Origin: Candidatus Methylomirabilis lanthanidiphila | GTDB lineage: Bacteria; Methylomirabilota; Methylomirabilia; Methylomirabilales; Methylomirabilaceae | Assembly: GCA_902196205.1 (NCBI GenBank) | Contig: CABIKM010000014.1 | Coordinates: 27,617 to 91,616, forward strand | Reading direction: 5' to 3' | DNA: 64,000 bases | Shown here: piece after piece, positions 1-7,987 of the stretch | Position numbering within the stretch: position 1 is the stretch's first letter | How the letters are laid out: each line of letters begins with the position of its first letter | Notes under the pieces: model-generated | Seen by the model: only the letters and a program-made list of their open reading frames with translations | Told to the model about the DNA's origin: nothing | Database searches by the model: none | Position numbers and translations under genes: made by a program

Positions 1-1224
1 ATCGAGCTTCTGACTGGCGTCTCGTCGGATCTTGAGAACGACAGCATGGGTCTGGGCGGATACCTGAAATGGTATGCGCAACTGGGACCACGGGTGGTCG
101 CCGATGTAGCTCTCGCTGACGGCGTACCGTCTGCCGTCGAGAAAATCTGCAACCTCCAGATAGGGGCCGCTTGAGGTTGTGATGCCTGTCGTCTTGATGG
201 AACTACTCAGCAGGTAGCGACTTCCCGGCGTCACCGGAACCACCTGAGACGCGGCGGTCAGTCCAGGGTTGTGAGCGCCGTCAAAGACGATCTTGAGCGA
301 CCGCGCCCCCTCCGTAGAACTCGACGTACTCACGCCAACCTCTACCCCAGTACTCCGCCCAACCCGCCAATCGAATCCGCCCCCCCACGTCTCGTCGCGC
401 TCGAACCCGGCATTCCACACCAGGTTGCCGAGGCTATCCGCTCTCCCGCCAATCCCCCGCAATCGCAACAGCAGGCCCCAGGCCGATACCGCCTCCGACA
501 GGTCCCGATGTTCAAGCATCATATTGACATATGATAAGGCCACGCGAGGATCGAGTACTGAAGGATGGAGGTCTGTAAGCCGCCGCCACACCACCTTTCC
601 GTTCTCAACCTCTTCCTGTCTGATCAGGTAGTCCAGATAGTCCGATACGATTCCGGTCTCAGCGGGTAGGGCGGTCTCGATAAAATCTGCCGGTCGCATA
701 AGGGTATGAATAAGGGTGAAATAGGTCCGGCGCTGATAAGGCTCGGTCATCACCAGATGTCGCAGGTTGGTAATCGCGCCCTCGTAGTCTTCAAGCTGGA
801 TCTGGAACAGGGCGGCCTCCCAACGCAGTCTCGAACTGCTGGGATTGAATCGCAACGCAAGCCCCAAGGCGTCCCTGGCCTCTTTGTCCTGCCCCAGCCA
901 CCAGTGGACCCGTGCCGAATCGAACCAGGTCCGGCTTGAGAGGGGATTTGCTCCGAGGGCCATTCGATATTCCTTCAAGGCCTCCTGATAGTCCTGCACG
1001 CCCACGCTGTATTGGCGGATCCGCCCTATATGCTGGTGCCGGTACTGAGGGTGTTCGGGGTGAAACCGCCAGGCGCGCAGTAACTCAGGATCGTGGGGAA
1101 GTTGAGGGATCGCAAAGGCAGCCGCCCATGGGCGAACGATCATCCAGGCGAGCAGCATGGCGAGGCTTGAAAGCAGGAGGAGCGCGACGATCTTGTCTCG
1201 CGACGTTCTCAACTCGATAACCAT
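1..1224 (-). CDS. TPR-repeat protein with C-terminal carbohydrate-binding-like domain (C-terminus off window)
   Basis: The open frame runs from an ATG at 1224 to the left edge without a stop, so the C-terminus is missing; 408 codons are visible. A GGGGGAGACGGAG stretch precedes the start. One transmembrane segment lies near residues 10-35, followed by helical repeats of TPR type (pattern such as YQEALKEYRMALGANPLSS, then EARDALGLALRFNP). From about residue 265 it becomes beta-rich and resembles CBM4/9-type modules (NLVWNAGFE followed by a long beta region). It lies 70 bp downstream of a Wzc-like gene on the same strand, so it is probably the last visible gene of the exopolysaccharide cluster. 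TPR membrane proteins in such clusters often help assemble the synthase or export machinery. The role is inferred; TPR and membrane anchor are fairly sure, the CBM-like part less so. Confidence 0.75.
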   Translation of the reverse strand, partial: MVIELRTSRDKIVALLLLSSLAMLLAWMIVRPWAAAFAIPQLPHDPELLRAWRFHPEHPQYRHQHIGRIRQYSVGVQDYQEALKEYRMALGANPLSSRTWFDSARVHWWLGQDKEARDALGLALRFNPSSSRLRWEAALFQIQLEDYEGAITNLRHLVMTEPYQRRTYFTLIHTLMRPADFIETALPAETGIVSDYLDYLIRQEEVENGKVVWRRLTDLHPSVLDPRVALSYVNMMLEHRDLSEAVSAWGLLLRLRGIGGRADSLGNLVWNAGFERDETWGGGFDWRVGRSTGVEVGVSTSSSTEGARSLKIVFDGAHNPGLTAASQVVPVTPGSRYLLSSSIKTTGITTSSGPYLEVADFLDGRRYAVSESYIGDHPWSQLRIPFQVSAQTHAVVLKIRRDASQKLD

Positions 1225-1294
1225 AACACTCCGTCTCCCCCATCGCACCACTCAACCCAAAAAACCCAATGAACCTAATTAACTTAACCCGACC

Positions 1295-3601
1295 TTAGGA
1301 GTCGCGGTGGGACATCACCGAATCGCGTCGCTCCGATTTCCGGTGGTAGTAGTCGTGATAGTCGCGATAGTATGAATAGCCGTTGCCATGGATTTCCAGG
1401 TTGTTCAGGACCACGCCCAGAATTTTCGCGTTGACGGCGTCGAGCGTTCTCACCGCCCGTTGCGCGGCATCGCGAACCGTTTTACCTGCGCGGATCACCA
1501 GCAGGGTGCCGTCAGCAAATGTCGACAGCAGGACACTGTCAGTAAACCCCAGCACCGGCGGCGAGTCGATGATCACATGTTTGAACTGCTGGCACAGCAG
1601 GTCCACAGCCGCCTTCATCCGCTCGGAACCGAGCAGTTCCGCCGGGTTCAACGGCGATTGTCCTGCCGGCAGCAGATAGAGGTTGGGGATCGTCGTCGGT
1701 TTGATGGCGGCGCTGAGCTCTGCGTCTCCCACAAGGAAGTTCGACAATCCGGGCGCCCGATCCTGCTCCAACAGTCGGTGACAATCGGGATAGCGCATAT
1801 CCGCATCGATCAGCAGAACATCGCCGCCGAGTTGCGACAGCGCAATGCTCAGATTGATCGACACCGATGTTTTACCGTCGCCCGGTTCCGCGCTCGTCAC
1901 AAGTAGCAGCTTCGGAGGGTTGTCCGGAAGCGAAAAGAGCAGCGAGGTCCGGATGTTCCGGATGGCCTCGCTGACCAGCGAGGATTGATCATGATGCATG
2001 ACCAGCTCAAACGATTCGATGGCCTGGCCGTTGGTCGTTCCTTTCAGGCGCTTCCGTCGTTCGACGGAGGCTAATGCCGGCACAGCCCCCAGTATCGGCA
2101 GCGCAAACGTCGATTCGACCTCTTCGATCTTATTGACCGTATTGTCAAGGTAGTCGGCAAAGAAGGCGAGACCGATCCCCAGGCTCAAACCAAGAACAAT
2201 CCCAAGTGTCAAGTTGAGCAGCTTCTTGGGGCGATCAGGCCAGAGGGGGATCTTTGCCCGATCGGTGACCTGAATATTCGTGGAATCCAGCCCCGCCGAC
2301 ACCGCTGTCTCCTTCATGCGCTGCAACAGGCCGGCATACAGTTCGCGGTTGATGTCCACCTCTCGCTTCAGGATGTTGTACTGAATGGAATCATCATTCG
2401 TCTTCAGCGCGACCTGCTTCTGCTTATCAACCGAGACCTGTAACAGATGTTCCGTTTTCACAGCCGCCTCATAGCTCGACCGAAGCCCGTCGACAATTCT
2501 TTGGACCTCGCCGTCGAGCCGCCCCTTCACCTCCTCGACATTACTCTTCAGGGCGATCATAGTGGGATAGTCCGGAAGGAACTTTTCAGACAGCTTCCTG
2601 TATTCCGCTTGCAGACGGTAATACTCTTTCTTCAAGTCAACGATCAGCGCATTTTCCAACACCGATGGGATCGATTGGAAGTCCTGTCCCTGGGTCTGTC
2701 GATACAGCCCCTCTTTCGCCAATCGATCACTGCGCGCCTTCATCAGGGCATCGGTCAGCAGCGAGAGCTGCTTGGTTGTCTGCTCCTGTTTTTCATCGAG
2801 CACCAGATATTGTTTCTGCTTCGCAAACTTTTGGAGCAGCTCATCGGAGCCCTCGAGCTTCGCCCTTACGTCCTGGATCTGTTTCGCCAGAAAGTCGCCG
2901 GCGTATTTTGTCGCGCCCACTTTTTGCTCGATGCTGTGCTCGATAAAGCCTTCCGCCATCGCATTGGCCACCTGGGCGGACAGCTCCGGCGAGGCGCTCA
3001 GAAAAGAAATCTTTACAAGACGGGTATTCTTGACGGGTTCGATCTCCAGCTTTTTCAGGAAGCTCTTCACGACGGGTGACTCGGTCGTTGAGGTCTCGCC
3101 AGGGGATAGCTGTGCTGGCGGTTGATGATAAACGGAGCCAACAAGGTCCACAAGCCACGTCCACGTTGGAGAGGCCGGACCTGCTGCGCCCTTTCCTGAG
3201 AACTCCGGATTGGCGTCAAGTCTGAGCAGCTTGACAATCCGCTCCGCCAGGGAATAGCTTGTCAGCAGCTTGTATTGCGTCTGATAATAGTCGTCGGTTT
3301 CCTTGTCGGCCGTTGGTGAGACTTGATCGAACTTCAGGATATTGGGTTCTGCCTTGTCGATCTGGAGAGTCGCGGTAGCCTTATAGATCGACTGTTGCAC
3401 AAACGTTGCCGTCGCCACGGTGATCACCGTGACAAGGAAACAGGTCAGCACGATCCAGCGATGCTTATAGAGCACGTGCCAGTAATCTCTGAGGTGCGGC
3501 TCTTTCTTATCCTCAGGAAACGCCCTGACAGGCCATAGCTGCGGTTTCGCCAGATCTACATTGCCGTCCTTGGCTTTTACAAGCGCATTATCAGATTCCA
3601 T
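1295..3601 (-). CDS. Wzc/EpsB-type polysaccharide co-polymerase with C-terminal tyrosine autokinase
   Basis: This is an inner-membrane chain-length determinant fused to a BY-kinase, controlling polymerisation and export of exopolysaccharide. In the 768 residues, TM1 lies at about 49-68, a long coiled-coil periplasmic part at about 230-400, and TM2 at about 461-483. The kinase follows, with Walker A AEPGDGKT (571-578), Walker A' LLIDADMR (596-603) and Walker B HVIIDSPP (675-682). A C-terminal tyrosine cluster (YSYYRDYHDYY, 742-752) is the usual autophosphorylation tail. The length is normal for a fused co-polymerase. The ATG at 3601 has an AAGGA about 11 bases upstream. The gene sits 34 bp after the Wza-like gene, matching the usual wza-wzc order. 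The family call is secure; the specific polymer is unknown because no glycosyltransferases are in view. Confidence 0.93.
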   Translation of the reverse strand: MESDNALVKAKDGNVDLAKPQLWPVRAFPEDKKEPHLRDYWHVLYKHRWIVLTCFLVTVITVATATFVQQSIYKATATLQIDKAEPNILKFDQVSPTADKETDDYYQTQYKLLTSYSLAERIVKLLRLDANPEFSGKGAAGPASPTWTWLVDLVGSVYHQPPAQLSPGETSTTESPVVKSFLKKLEIEPVKNTRLVKISFLSASPELSAQVANAMAEGFIEHSIEQKVGATKYAGDFLAKQIQDVRAKLEGSDELLQKFAKQKQYLVLDEKQEQTTKQLSLLTDALMKARSDRLAKEGLYRQTQGQDFQSIPSVLENALIVDLKKEYYRLQAEYRKLSEKFLPDYPTMIALKSNVEEVKGRLDGEVQRIVDGLRSSYEAAVKTEHLLQVSVDKQKQVALKTNDDSIQYNILKREVDINRELYAGLLQRMKETAVSAGLDSTNIQVTDRAKIPLWPDRPKKLLNLTLGIVLGLSLGIGLAFFADYLDNTVNKIEEVESTFALPILGAVPALASVERRKRLKGTTNGQAIESFELVMHHDQSSLVSEAIRNIRTSLLFSLPDNPPKLLLVTSAEPGDGKTSVSINLSIALSQLGGDVLLIDADMRYPDCHRLLEQDRAPGLSNFLVGDAELSAAIKPTTIPNLYLLPAGQSPLNPAELLGSERMKAAVDLLCQQFKHVIIDSPPVLGFTDSVLLSTFADGTLLVIRAGKTVRDAAQRAVRTLDAVNAKILGVVLNNLEIHGNGYSYYRDYHDYYHRKSERRDSVMSHRDS

Positions 3602-3635
3602 CTGTGTCTCTATCCTTTACGCATACGCATTTACA

Positions 3636-4724
3636 TCAAAACGACGCGCCGACGCCAAATCGGATGAATTCGAGGAAACCGAACCAGGCCGACTTGAAGC
3701 CGTTACTGCTGACCAGAATGACATCATTCTTCATGACAAGCGGGCCTTTCTGGCCCTGCTCCATCTCATTGAGACTGACCTCAATGAGCTGCTTCTTTTG
3801 CCCTTTATTCTCGCGGAATATCTTGACACCCTCAAAATCTGCCACCCGGGTAACGCCACCGGCCTCGATGATCGCCTGATCGACCGTGACCTCCCTGCCC
3901 TTCAGGAGATAGGAGCCGGGTTTCGTCACGGCTCCTCCTACGAAGAAGCTCCCTGCCTTTGGAACGTGGACGACATCTCCGGACTGCAGGGGAGCGTTCA
4001 ACTCATCCCTCCCATTGACCAGCATCTCCTCCAGATTAATTTCGAGTACCGCCTCCTGGGCGGATTTGCCATTCGATGTAGCCGGAGGTTGCAAGCCGGG
4101 CGGTTCAGACGCGGTCGGCGACTTTGTCGCCTTGCGGATCAGATACACGACTTGATCGGACTGCTCGGTAAGTCCTTCAGCCATTGCCAGCATATCGACG
4201 ACCGAACGCGGTCCGCTGACCTCGAAGACACCCGGCTTTTTGACGGCCCCGAGGACGCTGATCCGGTGGCTGTGATGTTCGAGTACGAAGACGCTGATTT
4301 GAGGATCACGGACGTACTTTGAGCCAAGCGCCGTCTTTATGGTCTCCTCGAGCGCTATCGCACTTTTCCCACCAGCAGACACGGTGCCCGCCAAGGGGAG
4401 TGTGATAAACCCTTCCGAGCTGACTCGAGCCTTGATCTTACTGAGCTCCTCAATGCCGAATACGGAGATCTCCAGGAGATCGCCTTGCCCCAACGTGTAG
4501 TCGCCGGCCAGACTGTCCGGATTTGCCATGGCGAGGATTCGGCTGTTCAGGGCAAGGTTATCCTTCGTTTCGCCACGGGTCATGCTGGCGATCAAGGCTT
4601 CGGTCTTTGAAACCCCGGAACTCGTCGCGCAACCCGAGCCGAACAGCATCATTATCACCCCAAACGACAGGATCGGGATAACGGCCACTGTTTCCCTGCC
4701 GGGTACGATTCTCCAGTCTGACAT
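3636..4724 (-). CDS. Wza-like polysaccharide export outer-membrane lipoprotein (SLBB)
   Basis: This is an outer-membrane export channel of the polysaccharide biosynthesis/export family, working with the Wzc-like protein encoded just downstream. The N-terminus has a signal segment ending in FGSGC, an imperfect lipobox, so the mature protein is probably a lipoprotein. The export domain begins around LAGDYTLGQGDLLEISVFG and is followed by SLBB domains (SVLGAVKKPGVFEV and FFVGGAVTKPGSYLL). I chose the ATG at 4724; a GTG five codons upstream (4739) stays in frame and has an AAAGG just before it, so the start is not settled. The last residues FGVGASF end shortly before the co-polymerase start. It is transcribed with FecR-like and regulator genes upstream. 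The family call is strong. Confidence 0.9.
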   Translation of the reverse strand: MSDWRIVPGRETVAVIPILSFGVIMMLFGSGCATSSGVSKTEALIASMTRGETKDNLALNSRILAMANPDSLAGDYTLGQGDLLEISVFGIEELSKIKARVSSEGFITLPLAGTVSAGGKSAIALEETIKTALGSKYVRDPQISVFVLEHHSHRISVLGAVKKPGVFEVSGPRSVVDMLAMAEGLTEQSDQVVYLIRKATKSPTASEPPGLQPPATSNGKSAQEAVLEINLEEMLVNGRDELNAPLQSGDVVHVPKAGSFFVGGAVTKPGSYLLKGREVTVDQAIIEAGGVTRVADFEGVKIFRENKGQKKQLIEVSLNEMEQGQKGPLVMKNDVILVSSNGFKSAWFGFLEFIRFGVGASF

Positions 4725-4824
4725 TGTATGATCTTTCACCTTTTCCCGCTATTGCAGCGCACAGAGTGCCTGTCGCCCCGCTGAACACCCCTCTGTCCTC
4801 AGAACCAAGACAGAGGGGTGTCGC

Positions 4825-6138
4825 CTATTTGGGAGCGACGTCACTGGCTACGGGGTCATCCCCACCACCCGTTAAGGTTGCGGGAACCACGCTAGCGGCG
4901 CCGACGGTCGCACCGCCAATCACCAACCCCGCAATCCCTGATCCTGCCGGAACAAAGAACGCTGCGGCCAGACCGCATTCCTCAACCACTACCCATCGTT
5001 TTTCAGGTTTCTCTTCCCAGGCCCAGCCAAAGCCACGATACAACTCTTGTTCGGGCCGAGGCGGATCGGCAGGCGGAGAGCCGAGCTGCACCTCTTGCCA
5101 TCCGCCCCACACATCCGGGGGGTTCGATGGATGCCACGCCCACACATGCTCCGCCTTGGCCGATTGGGATGGCGGATCGACCGGCGGCGGGAGCTTGGCT
5201 TCGTCGCTGGAAGCCCGGCGGAACCCCGCAAACTGTCCGCACTCTCGCTTAGCAACGACCCATTGATCCTTCCACGCCCACGCAAAGCCTTCGCGAACCT
5301 CTTGCTCAGGCGTCGGCGGGGTAGTCGGCGGTACGCCGAGTCTCATCTCCTGCCACCCACCCTGAACCTCCTGAGGATAAGAGGGGTGCCATGTCCAGAC
5401 ATGCTCAGCCTTCGGCGCCTGGCTGGGCGGATCGGTCGGTGGAGGGGCTTGCTGTCCTCCGGGCTGCGCAGCAGCGTACTGTTTCAATGGGACCGTCCGG
5501 GACGACTGAGCGGACAGTGTCCGCACCTGCCCTTCTCGTAACCGCTCTGTGACGGAGCCGTTCTGTGAGATCATCACCGCCTCGCCAGACACGATACGGA
5601 CCCGAGGCACCCCCACCCTTTGAGCCGTAATGACACCAAGGGTATCGCGATGACCTTGCGTCGTCGCTCTGACGCGGGCCGATGGGATTCGATCGGCACG
5701 GCCGCTCCAGGTGTCGGCGCTTTGGATAACGCCCCCAGGCATCGCAATCCGTACAGATGAAGCAGGACGCAATCTAAACAGGACATTACCCTCTACCACG
5801 CGTACGATCGTGGACGATTCCATCCGGGAGATAACCAGCTCTGTCGTAGGGCTGGCTTCCAGCCGACTACCGTCGGTCAGGGTCAGGGCAAACACTCCTG
5901 ATCGGGCCCTGATCAGCATCTTGTCGAGCGCAGGGAGCGTTCCCGAACCTAACGGGATCCAATTTTTCCCGTCAACGGAGACCTGCGCCGGCGCCTTCCC
6001 ATGGACTTCACCGAGCGGTCGATTGAACGGGGGCGCGCCTGCGATCGCCTTCGACGTCATCACCGATAAGGCAATCAGTAAGAGCGCCGCCGCTATGCGA
6101 CTCATACAACCTCTGCGACCTACACCCGAGGCAAACAT
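4825..6138 (-). CDS. FecR-domain periplasmic protein with a duplicated Trp-rich module
   Basis: A FecR-type beta domain (about residues 35-150: VSVDGKNWIPLGSGTLPALD, then VVEGNVLFRLRP) follows a signal segment (SRIAAALLLIALSVMTSKA). I use the ATG at 6138 because GGGGAGG precedes it at good spacing; a start further upstream would run into the regulator gene. The C-terminal third holds two copies of a roughly 70-residue module, each with EHVWxWHPSxPxxVxGGWQE, then PEQE, GFxWAW and a Cys near the end (DNA about 5220-5435 and 4978-5190). Between the modules the linkers PPPTDPPSQ and PPPVDPPSQ are also repeated. A small hydrophobic tail follows. FecR-domain proteins are common in exopolysaccharide clusters and may bind envelope polymers; a function for the Trp-rich module is not known to me. 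Confidence 0.8.
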   Translation of the reverse strand: MFASGVGRRGCMSRIAAALLLIALSVMTSKAIAGAPPFNRPLGEVHGKAPAQVSVDGKNWIPLGSGTLPALDKMLIRARSGVFALTLTDGSRLEASPTTELVISRMESSTIVRVVEGNVLFRLRPASSVRIAMPGGVIQSADTWSGRADRIPSARVRATTQGHRDTLGVITAQRVGVPRVRIVSGEAVMISQNGSVTERLREGQVRTLSAQSSRTVPLKQYAAAQPGGQQAPPPTDPPSQAPKAEHVWTWHPSYPQEVQGGWQEMRLGVPPTTPPTPEQEVREGFAWAWKDQWVVAKRECGQFAGFRRASSDEAKLPPPVDPPSQSAKAEHVWAWHPSNPPDVWGGWQEVQLGSPPADPPRPEQELYRGFGWAWEEKPEKRWVVVEECGLAAAFFVPAGSGIAGLVIGGATVGAASVVPATLTGGGDDPVASDVAPK

Positions 6139-6170
6139 TACCGTTACCTCCCCTCTAAACCATCGTGTGG

Positions 6171-6665
6171 TTACTGAATCGGCTTGACAAAGCATGGCGC
6201 AGGTGCAAATTCTCCTTCTTCCTGAAATGCCAGACTGGCGAGACACACCAACCGGTCAAGCAGGCGCGCCACAACTCGTCGTCTGGCCCATACCTCCCCA
6301 CGCTGTACAGCTCGAACCACCTTGATCATGTCGATCCCGTCGTCCTTGACGATATATCCCCGCGCCCCAAGATCGAGCGCTTCCAGAACGGTTGCCTCGT
6401 CGTCGCAGCCCGAGAGGACGATCACCTTTGTGTTCGGGCTACACCATCTGATAACCGGGAGGATCTCTAGCCCGCCGATACCCGGCGACTCTCTATCTAT
6501 CGTCAGGATATCCGGTCTGAGTCGTTCTACAGCGGCGATCACCTCACGTCCGTTGTGTACGTGCCCTACAACTTCACAATCCGACGCCGAGCTGAACCGT
6601 TTACGGCAGACCTCGAACAATTCTGAGTCATCCTCGGCAATAAGAATACGTATTACTGATGACAT
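6171..6665 (-). CDS. Single-domain response regulator (receiver only)
   Basis: A CheY-like receiver with the full set of key residues: acidic pair E11-D12 (LIAEDDS), phosphoacceptor D57 (ILTIDRESPG), Thr/Ser position in VIVLSG and Lys in YIVKDD. It is closely related in sequence to the next upstream regulator; the segment GEVWARRRVVARLLDRL matches GEMWAGRKLLAGILESL there. However, it stops after a 30-residue tail and has no LuxR-type HTH. The DNA beyond the stop does not encode one either. The ATG at 6665 has GGGAGGAAG upstream. It may act by protein contact, or compete for phosphoryl groups with a kinase outside the window. Receiver identity is sure; partner and output are unknown. Confidence 0.85.
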   Translation of the reverse strand: MSSVIRILIAEDDSELFEVCRKRFSSASDCEVVGHVHNGREVIAAVERLRPDILTIDRESPGIGGLEILPVIRWCSPNTKVIVLSGCDDEATVLEALDLGARGYIVKDDGIDMIKVVRAVQRGEVWARRRVVARLLDRLVCLASLAFQEEGEFAPAPCFVKPIQ

Positions 6666-6861
6666 GCTCTACTTCCTCCCGACTCAGTCCAACCCGTTGC
6701 GATTCTCACGGGACATCGCCACAGCGTTACTAACGCAACCGTCGTGCCGTATCGCACCTCGCCTCGACGGCCGTCCCGGACGTTCCTCTCGGATACTGCC
6801 TCGTAGCCGGCCCTGCGCTCCAATCCTTGGGGTCCTTCCATACCACAAACTCTTCCTGCAT

Positions 6862-6891
6862 AAGATAGAAGCGTGAGACCCTGTTCGTCAA
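6862..6891 (-). promoter_or_regulatory. Putative sigma-70-type promoter upstream of the single-domain regulator
   Basis: On the minus strand TTGACG (6886-6891) and TATCTT (6862-6867) are separated by 18 bases. It lies about 200 bases upstream of the ATG at 6665, in the 308-bp gap between the two regulator genes, where I see no convincing gene. Pattern match only. Confidence 0.35.
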
Positions 6892-6973
6892 TCGGCCATA
6901 TGGCGTATTGTCACGAAAAAAAAGGACCTACGACTGCAGAATAGTTCAGGATGGGATAACGGCAGGCGAGCGG

Positions 6974-7642
6974 TTAATCTGTTAGCTCTACGATCCGGTA
7001 AAGAGCAAGCTGTAACCGTCGGTTAATTTTTAACTTGCTGAAAATATTGCTTAGATGCGCCTTGACGGTCTTGTCGCTGATCTCGAGCTGAGCGGCTATT
7101 TGCTTGTTTGTCATACCCCGGATGACCCACCTCACGATCTCTTGCTCCCGAATTGTCAGGGTGCTCTGCGTCTCTGAGAATGGTTGATTTATCTCTTGCG
7201 TCTTCTGACGCAAGCTTTCCAATATGCCAGCCAGCAGCTTGCGCCCCGCCCACATCTCTCCGGCATAAATAGTCCACAGCGCTTTTACAAGATCCTTATA
7301 GTCGACTGTTTTCGATACACACCCTTTGGCCCCCAATTGTAAGGCGTTGCCTATGAACTCGTCGTCAGATTCTTCAGAGAGGATCAACACATGGGTGTTA
7401 GGTGATTGCTTACGGATCACAGGGAGTGTATCGAGTGCAGCCTGCCCAAGCCTGCTCACGGCCAAGAGCAGGATATCGGGTCGAAGGGCTTCCGTGACGC
7501 CGGCAGCCTGATGGCCATCTACCGCTCCGACCACCACAATGGCGGTCTCTCGAGCCAACGCCATTCGAAGTTCTTCTCGAAAGAGCGCTGAGTCGTCGGC
7601 AATGAGGACTGATATCGGGCTCACGGGACCATCGTCTCGCAT
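6974..7642 (-). CDS. NarL/FixJ-type regulator with degenerate receiver (phosphoacceptor Asp replaced by Ala)
   Basis: The 222 residues hold a receiver (about 10-125) and a C-terminal LuxR-type HTH (LTIREQEIVRWVIRGMTNKQ, then IAAQLEISDKTVKAHLSNIF). The acidic pair (ADDS) and the conserved Lys (CVSKTV) are present. The phosphoacceptor position reads RPDILLLAVSRLG, so Ala61 stands where its neighbour has Asp57 (RPDILTIDRESPG). The codon is GCC, not one simple step from a sequencing artefact of GAC without a base change. Atypical receivers like this act without phosphorylation, through ligand binding or dimer contacts. Start: ATG 7642; a GTG six codons in is possible. It heads a run of minus-strand genes leading into the exopolysaccharide cluster and may be its transcription factor. 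Confidence 0.88.
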   Translation of the reverse strand: MRDDGPVSPISVLIADDSALFREELRMALARETAIVVVGAVDGHQAAGVTEALRPDILLLAVSRLGQAALDTLPVIRKQSPNTHVLILSEESDDEFIGNALQLGAKGCVSKTVDYKDLVKALWTIYAGEMWAGRKLLAGILESLRQKTQEINQPFSETQSTLTIREQEIVRWVIRGMTNKQIAAQLEISDKTVKAHLSNIFSKLKINRRLQLALYRIVELTD

Positions 7643-7703
7643 GACACCGCAAACTCCATCCGTTACCTGCCAAAGATGGGAGATGCTACATAACTATTTG
7701 CTC

Positions 7704-7731
7704 ATATTAGCGATATTGATCTATTTGTCAA
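7704..7731 (-). promoter_or_regulatory. Putative sigma-70-type promoter of the exopolysaccharide/regulator gene run
   Basis: On the minus strand TTGACA (7726-7731) is followed after 16 bases by TAATAT (7704-7709). It lies 60-90 bases before the ATG at 7642. The rest of the AT-rich 345-bp gap (7643-7987) shows no gene. Confidence 0.45.
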
Positions 7732-7934
7732 GAATCGTTTCCGCTTCTCTAGCCCGCCATGCTCACAACTACCAATATGTCAATACAGTTGATATATATT
7801 GTCATTCCTCGACGCCTACATCCTCGAGGATACCGACCACAACCTGAATGGGACGACAATTGCCGTACCGCCATCAGATTTTCTTGCCATTTCTTACTCT
7901 CTTTGCGTATCGTTATGCTGAGACAGCTATTCAG

Positions 7935-7960
7935 GTAGAAAGGCTGAAGGCTGAAGGCTT
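7935..7960. repeat. Short direct repeat of the AGGCTGA intergenic family
   Basis: The unit GGCTGAA is repeated in tandem (AGGCTGAAGGCTGAAGGCTT). The same words form inverted repeats at 14631-14710, 28332-28396 and 45741-45823. Here only one arm is present, just upstream of the AsmA/YdbH-like gene. Confidence 0.6.
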
Positions 7961-7987
7961 AAAGGGTTGTATCATGCGTGACGACAC

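Noticed and set aside
6653..6841. 62-codon minus-strand frame ahead of the single-domain regulator
   Set aside because: It overlaps the regulator start, lacks a ribosome binding site and has random composition.
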